Part shown: positions 36,376 through 44,995 of the stretch, piece by piece
Position numbering within the stretch: the stretch's first letter is position 1
Layout of the letters: each line of letters starts with the position of its first letter
From: CAYPTB01 sp964413535
Lineage (GTDB): Bacteria > Planctomycetota > UBA1135 > GCA-002686595
Assembly (NCBI GenBank): GCA_964413535.1
Contig: CAYPTB010000040.1
Coordinates: 124,001-188,000, forward strand
DNA: 64,000 bases
Direction of reading: 5' to 3'
Made by a program: the position numbers and the translations under genes
The notes under the pieces: model-generated
Database searches by the model: none
What the model was told of the DNA's origin: nothing
The model's input: only the letters and a program-made list of their open reading frames with translations

Positions 36376-37221
36376 TCAGAGACTCCTGTGGTCCCCCGGC
36401 AGGGCGTTCCACAGCTCGCGCGCGCGATTCCAGGCGGGAACCTCCTCGGGCGACTTCGGCGCGCCTTCCTCGATGCGCACGGTGTGCGCTCCGCGGCGCG
36501 TACGAACCTCGATGGTGGCGACGGCTCGATCCGGTCCGGAGCTCTGCCCCACGCCCTCAGGCAAATCGAAGAAGTCCGCGCGGTCGACGAGCTGGAGGAT
36601 CTCGTTCCAGCGCTCAACGGAGAGCTCTCCCGAAGACGCACCGCCTTCCACGATCGCGCGATCCGGCCCCAGGGACAGCCGCCAGGTCCGTCCGCCGTGC
36701 GCGCCGGATTCTGCGCGGATTCGCGGCAGTTGACGCGCGAGCGCCGCTTCCATCGACACGAGCACCGGCTCGACCGTCAGGCTCTCCCCGGCACTCGAGC
36801 GCTCTTCGGCGAGCCAGTGGGGCAAGACGAGCTCCGGCGATCCTCCGAGCCAACTCCAATTCGAGAGCGGCTGCCACACGGACGCGCCGCCCACTCCCTC
36901 CGCGATCTCCTTCCGGGCGGCAGTCGGCAGGTGTCGATCCTCCCAGCGCTCGACGAAGAACAGGGCCAACGCACCCACCGGGGGAGCGCTCCGGGGGTAC
37001 GTGTCGACCACGTGGAGCACGCTCTCGCGCTCGGGCCCCACCAAGCACCGCTCGACTCGAACCACGGCGATGCGGCCCGTCTCGCGAGTCGAGCCGCTCG
37101 CCGGCGAGCGAAGATCGAGCACGCGCTCGACACGACCGAGAGCGATCCGCTCCGCCTTCAGGATCCACTCGTCGAGGAGCGAAGCCTCCGGAAGGGCCGC
37201 GAGGAGCAGAGCGGCGAGCAT
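36376..37221 (-). CDS. Secreted protein of unknown function
   Basis: The 281-residue product starts with a short hydrophobic segment (MLAALLLAALPEASLL) consistent with export. It contains beta-strand-like stretches such as IAVVRVERCLVGPERESVLHV and a C-terminal region ending near RELWNALPGDH. I do not recognise a domain. It follows the sulfatase-like gene's promoter region and is divergent from the large gene at 37323. Confidence 0.6.
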   Translation of the reverse strand: MLAALLLAALPEASLLDEWILKAERIALGRVERVLDLRSPASGSTRETGRIAVVRVERCLVGPERESVLHVVDTYPRSAPPVGALALFFVERWEDRHLPTAARKEIAEGVGGASVWQPLSNWSWLGGSPELVLPHWLAEERSSAGESLTVEPVLVSMEAALARQLPRIRAESGAHGGRTWRLSLGPDRAIVEGGASSGELSVERWNEILQLVDRADFFDLPEGVGQSSGPDRAVATIEVRTRRGAHTVRIEEGAPKSPEEVPAWNRARELWNALPGDHRSL

Positions 37222-37234
37222 TCAGCTCATGCTA
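37222..37234 (-). promoter_or_regulatory. -10 element 7 nt before the start codon (putative leaderless promoter)
   Basis: Read on the minus strand, TAGCAT (37234-37229) is followed by GAGCTGA and then ATG at 37221. The spacing is identical to that at 13451, 18234 and 32077. Confidence 0.55.
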
Positions 37235-37285
37235 CCGCAGGACCGGCTGAGAGACGGGAGCTGGGCCAGCGCGCGGCGGAGCCAG

Positions 37286-37291
37286 TATCCT
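37286..37291 (+). promoter_or_regulatory. Candidate -10 element for the large TPR/peptidase gene
   Basis: TATCCT followed by GGG repeats the block seen before the first two CHAT genes, here 31 nt before ATG 37323. A second AT-rich hexamer (TATTCC, 37310-37315) lies exactly 7 nt before the ATG, so a leaderless start is also possible. A run ending GCAGG (37300-37304) is too far from the ATG to be a good Shine-Dalgarno sequence. Confidence 0.4.
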
Positions 37292-37322
37292 GGGCTCCCC
37301 GCAGGCCTTTATTCCCTCGCCG

Positions 37323-40300
37323 ATGATGCTCTTCGCCCTCGCCCTCGTCGGGGCGGCGATCCAACCGCCGCCTTCGCCGCCCGCCGTTGTCCGGCACGCG
37401 CACTCCACCTTCGCCGCGCTCGGCGCGGACGAGTCGCCCTTCCAGCGCGCGCTGAGCTCGGGGGCGGACGCCCTCGAGCGCGGGGAGCCGCTGCGCGCGC
37501 GGGCGTGGATCCAGCGCGCGCTCGAGCGCGATCCGCGGTCGATCGCGGCCTGGGACCTGCACGCGCGCTGGGCGCAGACCGCGGAGGACGAGGACGAGCT
37601 CGTCTACGCGCTGCACAAGATGCTCGGGCTCGCGATCGCGCAGCGCCGGCCCAAGGACGAGCAGGCCGCGATCCGCGAGCGGCTCGCGGCGGCCGATCCG
37701 ATCAGCGGCGACCTGCTCGGGATGCGGCAATCGTTCACGTCGAAGCTGTTCGACGTCGCGCAAAGCTACGAAAAGGAGCGCCGGCCGCACTCGGCGATTG
37801 CTGCGTATCGCGAGGTGATTGCACTCGATCCTGAGAACGCAGAGGCCGCAGCGGCGATCGAACGTATCGCTTCGCAGCCCGATCCGAGCTTGGCGGAGGA
37901 TGCGACGCCGAAGGACCTCTTCGAGGACGTCAGCGAGGAATGGATCCGCGAGCACGACGAGAAGCACGCGACGTGGAGCAAGAAGGCCTCGTTCGAGTCG
38001 GAGTACTACAACGTCAAGACGAATGCTGGCTACCGCATCTTGATCCAGGCGGCGGACGCCATGGACAAGATGCACGTCTTCTACAAGCGCTTCTTCGGCG
38101 TCGAAGGATCAGTGGCCCGCATCGAGTTGCTCATCTTCAGGACGCACGACGAGTACCTGAAGCTCGGGTCGAGCCCCAGCGAATGGAGCGGCGGACAGTT
38201 CACCGGCGGCGCCGTCGAGACCTACGTCCACCAGGGGGGCTTCCAGGAAACGCTGAGCACGCTGTTCCACGAGGCCGGCCACCAGTTCGTGAACCGCGCG
38301 ACATCGGCGGGCGGCTGGCTGAACGAAGGCCTCGCCTCGTTCTTCGAGGGAACGCGGCTGCTCGCGAACGGCACGGTGCGCATGAACTTGCCCGCACTGC
38401 ACCGGCTCGCGCCACTCACGCAGCGCCTCGAGCGCGGGTGGATGAAGGACGCCAAGGACGGGACGGACGACAAGGAGCCGAACCGGATCCCTTCAACCGC
38501 TCCCGGATTCGATCTCGTGCTCGAGAACGCGTACACGTGGGGACCGGCGTGGTACGCGCCGACCTGGGGCGTCGTGTACTTCTGCTACAACTACCAGGAT
38601 CCGGCGGACGGGCGCTTCGTCTACCGGAAGGCCTTCGCGGACTTCTTGAACAAGTCCGGCGGGCGCTCGGGGGACAGCGCCGTCGCGAACTTCGAGGAGG
38701 TCGTGCTCGCGAAGCCGCTCGCGCCGACGCCGGGCGTGGAATCGTCCTTCCCGCTGCCGGAGACGGTCGCCGAGCTGAATCCGATCTGGAAGGACTGGAT
38801 CCTGCGCCTGCGCGACGAGTACGACGGCAGCCTCACCGTGGAGCGTCCCTACCTGAAGTGGGCGCGCTACGCGGTCGAGCGGAAGGAGTACGAGATCGCG
38901 GCCGAGCACTTCGAGGACGCGCTGCTCGCCGCGTCCGACGATCCCGAAGTGCTCGTGGCGTTCGCCGAGTTCCTCGCGTCGCAGAAGCAGGTGGACCGCG
39001 CCGTGAAGCTCGTCCTGCGCGCGTTGCGCGTCCTCGAGGACGCGGAGCAGCCGGACAAGACGCGCATCGCGCAGGCCGAGAAGCTGCTCGGGGGGTGGGA
39101 TCCGTCGCGCAAGACGCTCGACGGAATCCACGCGGACCTGTGGAGCGTCGCGCAGAACATCGTGCGGCGCTACATGACCGCGGGGCGCCACATGATGGCG
39201 ATGGAGCTCGCTTGGCGCTTCACGGCCGACCTGCGCGTCCCGGACTTGATGCCGTACTACGAGCAGGCGTGGCGGCAGAGCAAGAAGTCGCTGCACCTGT
39301 GGAAGCTCGCCTACAACGAGAAGGACCTCGAGGGCTGGAGCGCCCCGGCCAGCACGTCCTTCCTGCCGAAGGGCGAAGTCCTCGAGGCGTCGCTCGGGCG
39401 CTACGCGGCCGACGACTTCGGCTACGAAGTGCTCCCCATGGACATCGTCACGGCCGGCGACTACTCGATCGAGGTCGACGTGCTCGCGCGATCCGGCGAA
39501 GTCGGATTCTCCGGCATCGTGTTCGGGCTCACCGGCGGATCGACGTTCAACGCGCTGATCTACCTGCCCGGGAAGGGAGCTTCGGGCGGACTCGCCGGCT
39601 CGGGCTTCCTCGACCTTTCGGGCTTCCGCGGGGGAGCGCCGCTCGTGTGGCGCCACGTCCCGGTCGCGGCGGCGACGAAGACCGGCGAGAGCGTGACCGA
39701 CGCGGAGTGGAAGCGCCTGCGGCTCGACGTGACGGGGCCCTTCGCCGACGTGTACATCGACGGCGAGCTCGTGGTCGTGCACGAGTTCCCCTCGGCGCGC
39801 TCGGCGAGCGGCGGACTGGGCCTGATCGTTGGCCGCGGTCAGGCGCGCTATCGCAACGTGCGCTACCTCGCGCGCTCGCCGCGCGATCCCGGGGCGCGCC
39901 TCGAGCGCGCCGTGAAGATGGAGGCCTACGCCGGCGAGGAGCAGAGCATCGGCGGGAGCTGGCTCGGCAAGGTCCCGCCGTTCCCGAAGGTGCAGGGTTG
40001 GCTCGCGGGCGAGCGCACGAGCTGGAAGGAGGTCGGACCCGTCCCGCAGCTCCTCGTCATGTGGAGCCAGCGCCAGAACGACCTCATCCCGATCAACGAT
40101 TGGCTCGCCTGGCTCGAGGAGAAGTACCGCGACATGGGGCTCGCGGTCGTGTGCATCGCGTCCGTCGAGGACACGCAGGGCGTCGCGAGCTACCTGGAAC
40201 GGCGCCCGTTCCCGGGCGTCGTGGGCCTCGACGGCGCGGGGGTGAACCTGGGCGACACGTTCGAGGCCTACGGGATCGGCGTGTTCAACCTCCCGCGCCT

Positions 40301-40994
40301 GATCCTGCTCGACATCGACGCGCGCGTCGTGTGGGAGGGCGATCCGGGCTTGCGCGCCGGGTCGCGTTGGTCTCCCGGCGGCGCGACTTTCCTCGACGCG
40401 CCGCTGGAGGAGCTCGTCGGGCGCCGCAACCTGCGCGCGCTCTCGGCGTGGCGTTCCGACTGGACCCAGGTCGCGCTGCCGGCGATGCACGACGGCGACT
40501 TCGCGAAGGCGAAACCGATCCTCCAGGCCGCGTCGCGCTTCGAGGCCAAGGGCGACACGGACGTGTTCGACGCGCAGACGCGTCTGGCCGCGCTGAAGAG
40601 CGCGCTCGCATCGGTCGACTCGACCGTGGCTTCGCTCGAGCGCGAAGGCTGCGAGCCGGCGCTCGACGTGCTCCTCGAGTGGGGGAAGGTGCTCGGGATC
40701 GAGCTCGACGCGCGCACTAAGAAGCAACTGCGCTCGGTCACCGCCGGCCCGGGCGCGGTCGAATGGAACGGCGTGCGCGAGTACCTCAAGGGACACTTGC
40801 GCCGTGTGAAGAAGGACGGTGCGGAAGGAGCGCTCGCGGCGCTGCGGGCGGAGCTCGCCCAGAAGCGGGGACGCTTCGCGTCCGTGCTGCTCGGCCGACT
40901 CGAAGGCGTCGGACCCGAGGGGGTCGACGAGGTCATCGCAGGTGCGGCGCGGATCCCGGAGACGTGGTTGGCCCGAGAGTACTTCAGTTGGTAG
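37323..40994 (+). CDS. Large secreted multidomain protein: TPR, DUF1570-like metallopeptidase, beta-sandwich and thioredoxin-like domain
   Basis: The 1223-residue protein has a short signal segment (MMLFALALVGAAI), TPR helices (about residues 40-185), and a zinc peptidase domain whose LFHEAGHQFVNR and downstream NEGLASFFEG supply HExxH and the third Glu ligand (about 225-460). More TPRs follow (about 515-660), then a beta-sandwich resembling DUF1080/LamG domains (about 690-850). A TlpA-like thioredoxin fold (about 900-1030) lacks the CxxC pair. A helical tail ends the protein. It probably acts in the periplasm or on the surface; the peptidase substrate is unknown. A glutaredoxin gene follows by 8 nt. 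Confidence 0.75.
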   Translation: MMLFALALVGAAIQPPPSPPAVVRHAHSTFAALGADESPFQRALSSGADALERGEPLRARAWIQRALERDPRSIAAWDLHARWAQTAEDEDELVYALHKMLGLAIAQRRPKDEQAAIRERLAAADPISGDLLGMRQSFTSKLFDVAQSYEKERRPHSAIAAYREVIALDPENAEAAAAIERIASQPDPSLAEDATPKDLFEDVSEEWIREHDEKHATWSKKASFESEYYNVKTNAGYRILIQAADAMDKMHVFYKRFFGVEGSVARIELLIFRTHDEYLKLGSSPSEWSGGQFTGGAVETYVHQGGFQETLSTLFHEAGHQFVNRATSAGGWLNEGLASFFEGTRLLANGTVRMNLPALHRLAPLTQRLERGWMKDAKDGTDDKEPNRIPSTAPGFDLVLENAYTWGPAWYAPTWGVVYFCYNYQDPADGRFVYRKAFADFLNKSGGRSGDSAVANFEEVVLAKPLAPTPGVESSFPLPETVAELNPIWKDWILRLRDEYDGSLTVERPYLKWARYAVERKEYEIAAEHFEDALLAASDDPEVLVAFAEFLASQKQVDRAVKLVLRALRVLEDAEQPDKTRIAQAEKLLGGWDPSRKTLDGIHADLWSVAQNIVRRYMTAGRHMMAMELAWRFTADLRVPDLMPYYEQAWRQSKKSLHLWKLAYNEKDLEGWSAPASTSFLPKGEVLEASLGRYAADDFGYEVLPMDIVTAGDYSIEVDVLARSGEVGFSGIVFGLTGGSTFNALIYLPGKGASGGLAGSGFLDLSGFRGGAPLVWRHVPVAAATKTGESVTDAEWKRLRLDVTGPFADVYIDGELVVVHEFPSARSASGGLGLIVGRGQARYRNVRYLARSPRDPGARLERAVKMEAYAGEEQSIGGSWLGKVPPFPKVQGWLAGERTSWKEVGPVPQLLVMWSQRQNDLIPINDWLAWLEEKYRDMGLAVVCIASVEDTQGVASYLERRPFPGVVGLDGAGVNLGDTFEAYGIGVFNLPRLILLDIDARVVWEGDPGLRAGSRWSPGGATFLDAPLEELVGRRNLRALSAWRSDWTQVALPAMHDGDFAKAKPILQAASRFEAKGDTDVFDAQTRLAALKSALASVDSTVASLEREGCEPALDVLLEWGKVLGIELDARTKKQLRSVTAGPGAVEWNGVREYLKGHLRRVKKDGAEGALAALRAELAQKRGRFASVLLGRLEGVGPEGVDEVIAGAARIPETWLAREYFSW

Positions 40995-41002
40995 CACCTC
41001 CT

Positions 41003-41257
41003 ATGAGCTCCACCGCCAAGGTCGTCCTGTACACGACGCCCACCTGCCCCTACTGCATCGGCGCGAAGCGTCTGCTCGCCGAGCGCAGCGTCCCGTACCG
41101 CGAGGTGGACGTCAGCGACCCCGCGCTGCGCGCGAAGATCCGCGCGCAGTACGACTGGCCGACCGTCCCGGTCGTGATCGCGAACGGCGAGGTGATCGGC
41201 GGCTTCTCGGAGCTCTCGGCCCTGGACGCCGAGCGCGGGCTGGAGCACTTGCGGTAG
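41003..41257 (+). CDS. Glutaredoxin
   Basis: The 84-residue protein has the dithiol active site CPYC (Cys15, Cys18), the cis-Pro segment DWPTVPVVIANGEVIGG and the standard glutaredoxin length. It is cytoplasmic and reduces disulfides or mixed glutathione/thiol disulfides. It lies 8 nt after the large peptidase gene and is probably co-transcribed with it. Confidence 0.92.
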   Translation: MSSTAKVVLYTTPTCPYCIGAKRLLAERSVPYREVDVSDPALRAKIRAQYDWPTVPVVIANGEVIGGFSELSALDAERGLEHLR

Positions 41258-41260
41258 GCT
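41255..41260 (+). promoter_or_regulatory. Candidate -10 element for the first redoxin/copper monooxygenase gene
   Basis: TAGGCT overlaps the glutaredoxin stop and lies 26 nt before ATG 41287. A transcript starting near 41268 would have a leader of about 19 nt. Confidence 0.35.
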
Positions 41261-41286
41261 CTTCCGACCGAGCTACCGCTGCGTCC

Positions 41287-43095
41287 ATGCCGTGCTCCCA
41301 AGGCTTTTGGATCCTCGCCTCCCTCGCTTCCCTTGCCTCGTGCGCGGGGGTGTCCTGCGCCGCCGGCACGACCGCCAGCACGACGCCGGGCGGCGATGCG
41401 ACCGCGCAGCGCGAGGTCCTCGACGACTTCGCGCTCCTGGACGAGAGCGGTCGCTTCCACGCGCTCTACGAGCAGGCGGACGCGCGCGCCGTGGTGCTCG
41501 TCTCCTTCGCCGTGGACAGCTCCGCCGTGGCGCGTCACGCGGCCCACCTCGAGGAGCTCGCGCGCGCCCAGCGCGAAGCCGGCGCACGCTTCTTCTACGT
41601 CGACAGCTCGCCGCTCGACACGCGCGAGGCCATTGCGCGGTCGGCGCGCGAGCTCGGCGCGACCATCCCCGTCCTGTGCGACCCGGCCCAGTGGGTCCAG
41701 ACGGCGCTCTGCTTCGAGCGCACGGCGGAGGTCGTGCTCGTCGACACCCGCGATTGGAGCGTCGCCTACCGCGGCCGCGTGCGAGACGACGAGCGCGCGT
41801 ACCTCGACGAAGCGCTCTCGGCGCTCCTCGCGGCGCAGCCCGTTTCGATCGCCCGGTCGGCTCCTGACGAGGACGCAGAGCCGGTGGTGTTCGAGGAACT
41901 CGCCGCACCCTCCTTCGCCGCCGACGTCGTCCCGATCCTGGAGCGGCGTTGCGTCGAGTGTCATTCGAGGGGCGGGATCGCGCCCTGGGAGATGTCGTCG
42001 TGGGAGCGCGTGCGCGGCTGGTCGCCGATGATCCGCGAGGCGATCCTCGCGCGGCGCATGCCGCCCTGGCACGCCGACCCGCAGGTCGGGACCTTCGTGA
42101 ACGACCGCTCGCTCACCGCGCTCGAGGGACGCAAGCTCCTCGCGTGGATCGAGGCCGGCGCGCCGCGCGGCGAAGGTGCTGACGAGCTGCCCGCGCTCGC
42201 TTCACGCCCCCACTCCGAGTGGCCGCTCGGTGAGCCCGACATCGTCGTGGAGGCGAGACGGGTCGAGATACCCGCCACCGGGCTGGTCCCCTACGTCTAC
42301 AGGACGGTGGAGCTCGACATCACCGAGGACGTCTGGGTGCGCGCGACCGACGCGCGCCCGTCGAATCGGAGTGTCCTGCATCACGCGCGGATCTACATCC
42401 GTCGCCCAACAGAGACGAGGGCCGAGCAGCCGGAGTTGAGGGGCAGTAGCGCGCTCAGTTGGTACGTGCCGGGCATTCCCGCGCGCGAGTATCCGGAAGG
42501 CACGGGCAAGCGCATTCCGGCCGGCTCGAAGATCTTGTTCGAACTCCATTACACGACGACCGGCAAGGCGGAGAGCGACTCCACGAAGCTTGCGCTGTAC
42601 CTGCTCGACTCGCCTCCGAGCGTCCTCTTCCAATCGATGGTCGCGATGCCGAAGGACCTCCGCATCCCCCCCCTCGAGCCCCACCACGTCGAGATCGCCA
42701 GGCGCCACATCGACCACGATCTCCTGCTCCATTCGATGACTCCGCACATGCACTTCCGGGGCCGAGCGATGAACTATCGTGCGCGCTATCCGGACGGGAC
42801 GGAGGAGATCTTGCTCTCGGTACCGCGCTACGACTTCAACTGGCAAACGACCTATAGTCTGGCCGTGCCGAAGCTCCTGCCCGCGGGCACGTCGATCGTC
42901 TGCACGGCGGTGTACGACAATTCGCCGCGCAATCCCTTCAACCCCGATCCGACGCGCGAAGTCCCCTGGGGCCCACACAGCTCGGACGAGATGCTCATGG
43001 GCATCATGGATGTCCACGAGGTGCTCCCCGCGACGAACGAGCCGGTGGAGGCGAACTCGCGCAAGGGGAAGAAATCCGCTGCAGAGTTCGAATGA
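41287..43095 (+). CDS. Redoxin-cytochrome c-copper type II monooxygenase fusion, paralogue 1
   Basis: The 602-residue protein has a lipoprotein-like signal (LASLASC), a redoxin domain (about residues 38-190) with no catalytic cysteine (FAVDSSAVARHAAH), a cytochrome c motif CVECH followed by MPPWHADP, and a C-terminal domain like the PHM/DBH copper type II ascorbate-dependent monooxygenases. Its possible copper ligands are VLHHARI, ELHYTTTG and MTPHMHFRGR. It should be periplasmic. A plausible reading is that the attached heme feeds electrons to the copper centre in place of ascorbate; substrate unknown. It heads a tandem of three. Confidence 0.75.
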   Translation: MPCSQGFWILASLASLASCAGVSCAAGTTASTTPGGDATAQREVLDDFALLDESGRFHALYEQADARAVVLVSFAVDSSAVARHAAHLEELARAQREAGARFFYVDSSPLDTREAIARSARELGATIPVLCDPAQWVQTALCFERTAEVVLVDTRDWSVAYRGRVRDDERAYLDEALSALLAAQPVSIARSAPDEDAEPVVFEELAAPSFAADVVPILERRCVECHSRGGIAPWEMSSWERVRGWSPMIREAILARRMPPWHADPQVGTFVNDRSLTALEGRKLLAWIEAGAPRGEGADELPALASRPHSEWPLGEPDIVVEARRVEIPATGLVPYVYRTVELDITEDVWVRATDARPSNRSVLHHARIYIRRPTETRAEQPELRGSSALSWYVPGIPAREYPEGTGKRIPAGSKILFELHYTTTGKAESDSTKLALYLLDSPPSVLFQSMVAMPKDLRIPPLEPHHVEIARRHIDHDLLLHSMTPHMHFRGRAMNYRARYPDGTEEILLSVPRYDFNWQTTYSLAVPKLLPAGTSIVCTAVYDNSPRNPFNPDPTREVPWGPHSSDEMLMGIMDVHEVLPATNEPVEANSRKGKKSAAEFE

Positions 43096-43170
43096 CGATG
43101 CCGACGAGGGCCGAAGTCGCGCCCGGCCAGGGGCCACAGGGCCGTACGGTGACCGGCGGCGAGAACCTGG

Positions 43171-43176
43171 TACGGT
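43171..43176 (+). promoter_or_regulatory. Candidate -10 element for the second redoxin/copper monooxygenase gene
   Basis: TACGGT lies 22 nt before ATG 43199. It is too close to ATG 43181 for that codon to lie within the transcript, which supports the downstream start. Confidence 0.35.
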
Positions 43177-43198
43177 AGTCATGACTCGCTCCGCGTCC

Positions 43199-44995
43199 AT
43201 GCAGTGCCAAGGTCTCCTCCTCGTCCTCGCCGCCCTCGTTTCGTGCACGGCTCAAAGCGAGCCGCGCAGCGAGTCCGCCGGGGCGCGGAGCGACCGGACT
43301 GCGGGCGAGCACACGTCGCCCGGAGCCCTCGCTCGAGAGACCCTCGACGACTTCGCGCTCCTGGACGAGAGCGGCCGCTTCCACGCGCTCTACGAGCAAG
43401 CGGACGCGCGCGCGGTGGTGCTCGTTTCCTTCGCCGTTGGGAGTCCCGTCGTCGCGCGACACGCGGCCCACGTCGAGGAACTGGCGCGCGCCCATGGCGA
43501 GCGCGGCGTGCGCTTCTTCTACGTCGACGTCCTGCCGCGCGACGGACGCCTGCAGATCGAGCGGGCCGCGCGCGAGCTCGGAACGACGATCCCTGTGCTG
43601 TGCGACCCGGCCCAGTGGACTCAGCACACCCTGCGCTTCGAGCGCGTGGCGGAGGCGCTCGTCGTCGAGACCGGCGACTGGAGCGTCGCCTACCGCGGGC
43701 GCATCCGGGACGGCGAGCACGCCTACCTCGACCTGGCGCTCGCGGCAGTCCTCGCGGATCGGCCCGTCGCCAACGCGCGGACCCCCGGGGAGGAAGATGC
43801 GGAGCCCATCGCCGCCGAGGAGCTCCCGCCGCCGGCCTTCGCCGCGGACGTCGTGCCGATCCTCGAGCGCCGTTGCCTCGAGTGCCATTCGGACGGCGGG
43901 ATCGCGCCCTGGGCGATGTCCTCGTGGGAACGCGTGCGCGGCTGGTCGCCGATGATGCGCGAGGCGATCCTCACGCGACGCATGCCGCCCTGGCACGCCG
44001 ACCCGCACTTCGGGACCTTCGAGAACGACCGCTCGCTCACCGCGCTCGAGGGACGGACGCTGCTCGCCTGGATCGAGGCCGGCTCGCCGCGCGGTGACGG
44101 TGCGGACGAGCTGCCCGCGCTCGCTTCCCGCCCCCATCCCGAGTGGCCGCTCGGGGAGCCCGACATCGTCGTGGAGACGAAGCGCGTCGACATCCCCGCA
44201 GCCGGTCTCGTCCCCTACCTCTACGACACGGTCAAGCTCGACATCGCCGAAGACGTCTGGGTGCGCGCGACCGACGTGCGACCGACCAACCGGAGCATCC
44301 TGCACCACGCGCAGATCTTCATCCGCTACCCCGACGAGCTGAAGGACGAGCAGGAGCCGTTCAACGGAACGAACGTCTTCAGTTGGTTCGTCCCGGGCGT
44401 CGCGCCACACGTCTATCCGGAAGGGACGGGCAAGCGCATCCCCGCAGGCTCGAAGATCGCGTTCCAACTGCACTACACGACTACGGGCAAAGTTGAGAGC
44501 GATTCGGTGAAGCTCGCGCTGTACCTGTTCGATTCGCCTCCCCCGCTCGAGTTCGAGTTGAAGAACGCGGTCGGTTGGACCCTGCGCATCCCGCCCCTCG
44601 ACCCGCACCACGTCGAGGTCGCCCGGCATCGCTTCGAACGCGACGTCTTGCTCCACGACTTGAACCCGCACATGCACTACCGCGGACGGGCCTTCGACTA
44701 CCGCGCGAACTACCCGGACGGGACGCACGAGATCCTGCTGTCCGTGCCGCGCTACGACTTCAATTGGCAGACGACCTATCGCCTGGCGCAGCCGAAGCTC
44801 CTTCCGGCAGGAACGTCGATCGTCTGCGAGGCCGTGTACGACAATTCGGCGCGGAACCCGTTCAACCCCGATCCGACGCGCGAAGTCGTCTGGGGCCAAC
44901 TGACGACGGACGAAATGTTCATCGGGAACATGGAGGTCCACGCAGTGCCTCACGCGCCGGACGAGAAGGACCGGGCGCCGGTCGATTTCGAATGA
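43199..44995 (+). CDS. Redoxin-cytochrome c-copper type II monooxygenase fusion, paralogue 2
   Basis: The 598-residue protein closely resembles the upstream gene throughout: lipobox (LAALVSC), redoxin domain lacking cysteines (FAVGSPVVARHAAH), heme motif CLECH, MPPWHADP, and copper-site histidines in ILHHAQI, QLHYTTTG and LNPHMHYRGR. The start at 43199 is chosen because GCGTCCATG and the following residues match the start of paralogue 1; ATG 43181 would add six codons before the signal. The stop overlaps paralogue 3 (ATGA), so the two are co-translated. Confidence 0.75.
   Translation: MQCQGLLLVLAALVSCTAQSEPRSESAGARSDRTAGEHTSPGALARETLDDFALLDESGRFHALYEQADARAVVLVSFAVGSPVVARHAAHVEELARAHGERGVRFFYVDVLPRDGRLQIERAARELGTTIPVLCDPAQWTQHTLRFERVAEALVVETGDWSVAYRGRIRDGEHAYLDLALAAVLADRPVANARTPGEEDAEPIAAEELPPPAFAADVVPILERRCLECHSDGGIAPWAMSSWERVRGWSPMMREAILTRRMPPWHADPHFGTFENDRSLTALEGRTLLAWIEAGSPRGDGADELPALASRPHPEWPLGEPDIVVETKRVDIPAAGLVPYLYDTVKLDIAEDVWVRATDVRPTNRSILHHAQIFIRYPDELKDEQEPFNGTNVFSWFVPGVAPHVYPEGTGKRIPAGSKIAFQLHYTTTGKVESDSVKLALYLFDSPPPLEFELKNAVGWTLRIPPLDPHHVEVARHRFERDVLLHDLNPHMHYRGRAFDYRANYPDGTHEILLSVPRYDFNWQTTYRLAQPKLLPAGTSIVCEAVYDNSARNPFNPDPTREVVWGQLTTDEMFIGNMEVHAVPHAPDEKDRAPVDFE

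Noticed and set aside
43181..43198. ATG 43181 as the start of copper-monooxygenase paralogue 2
   Set aside because: The probable -10 (43171-43176) is too close for this ATG to be in the transcript, and alignment with paralogue 1 places the start at 43199.
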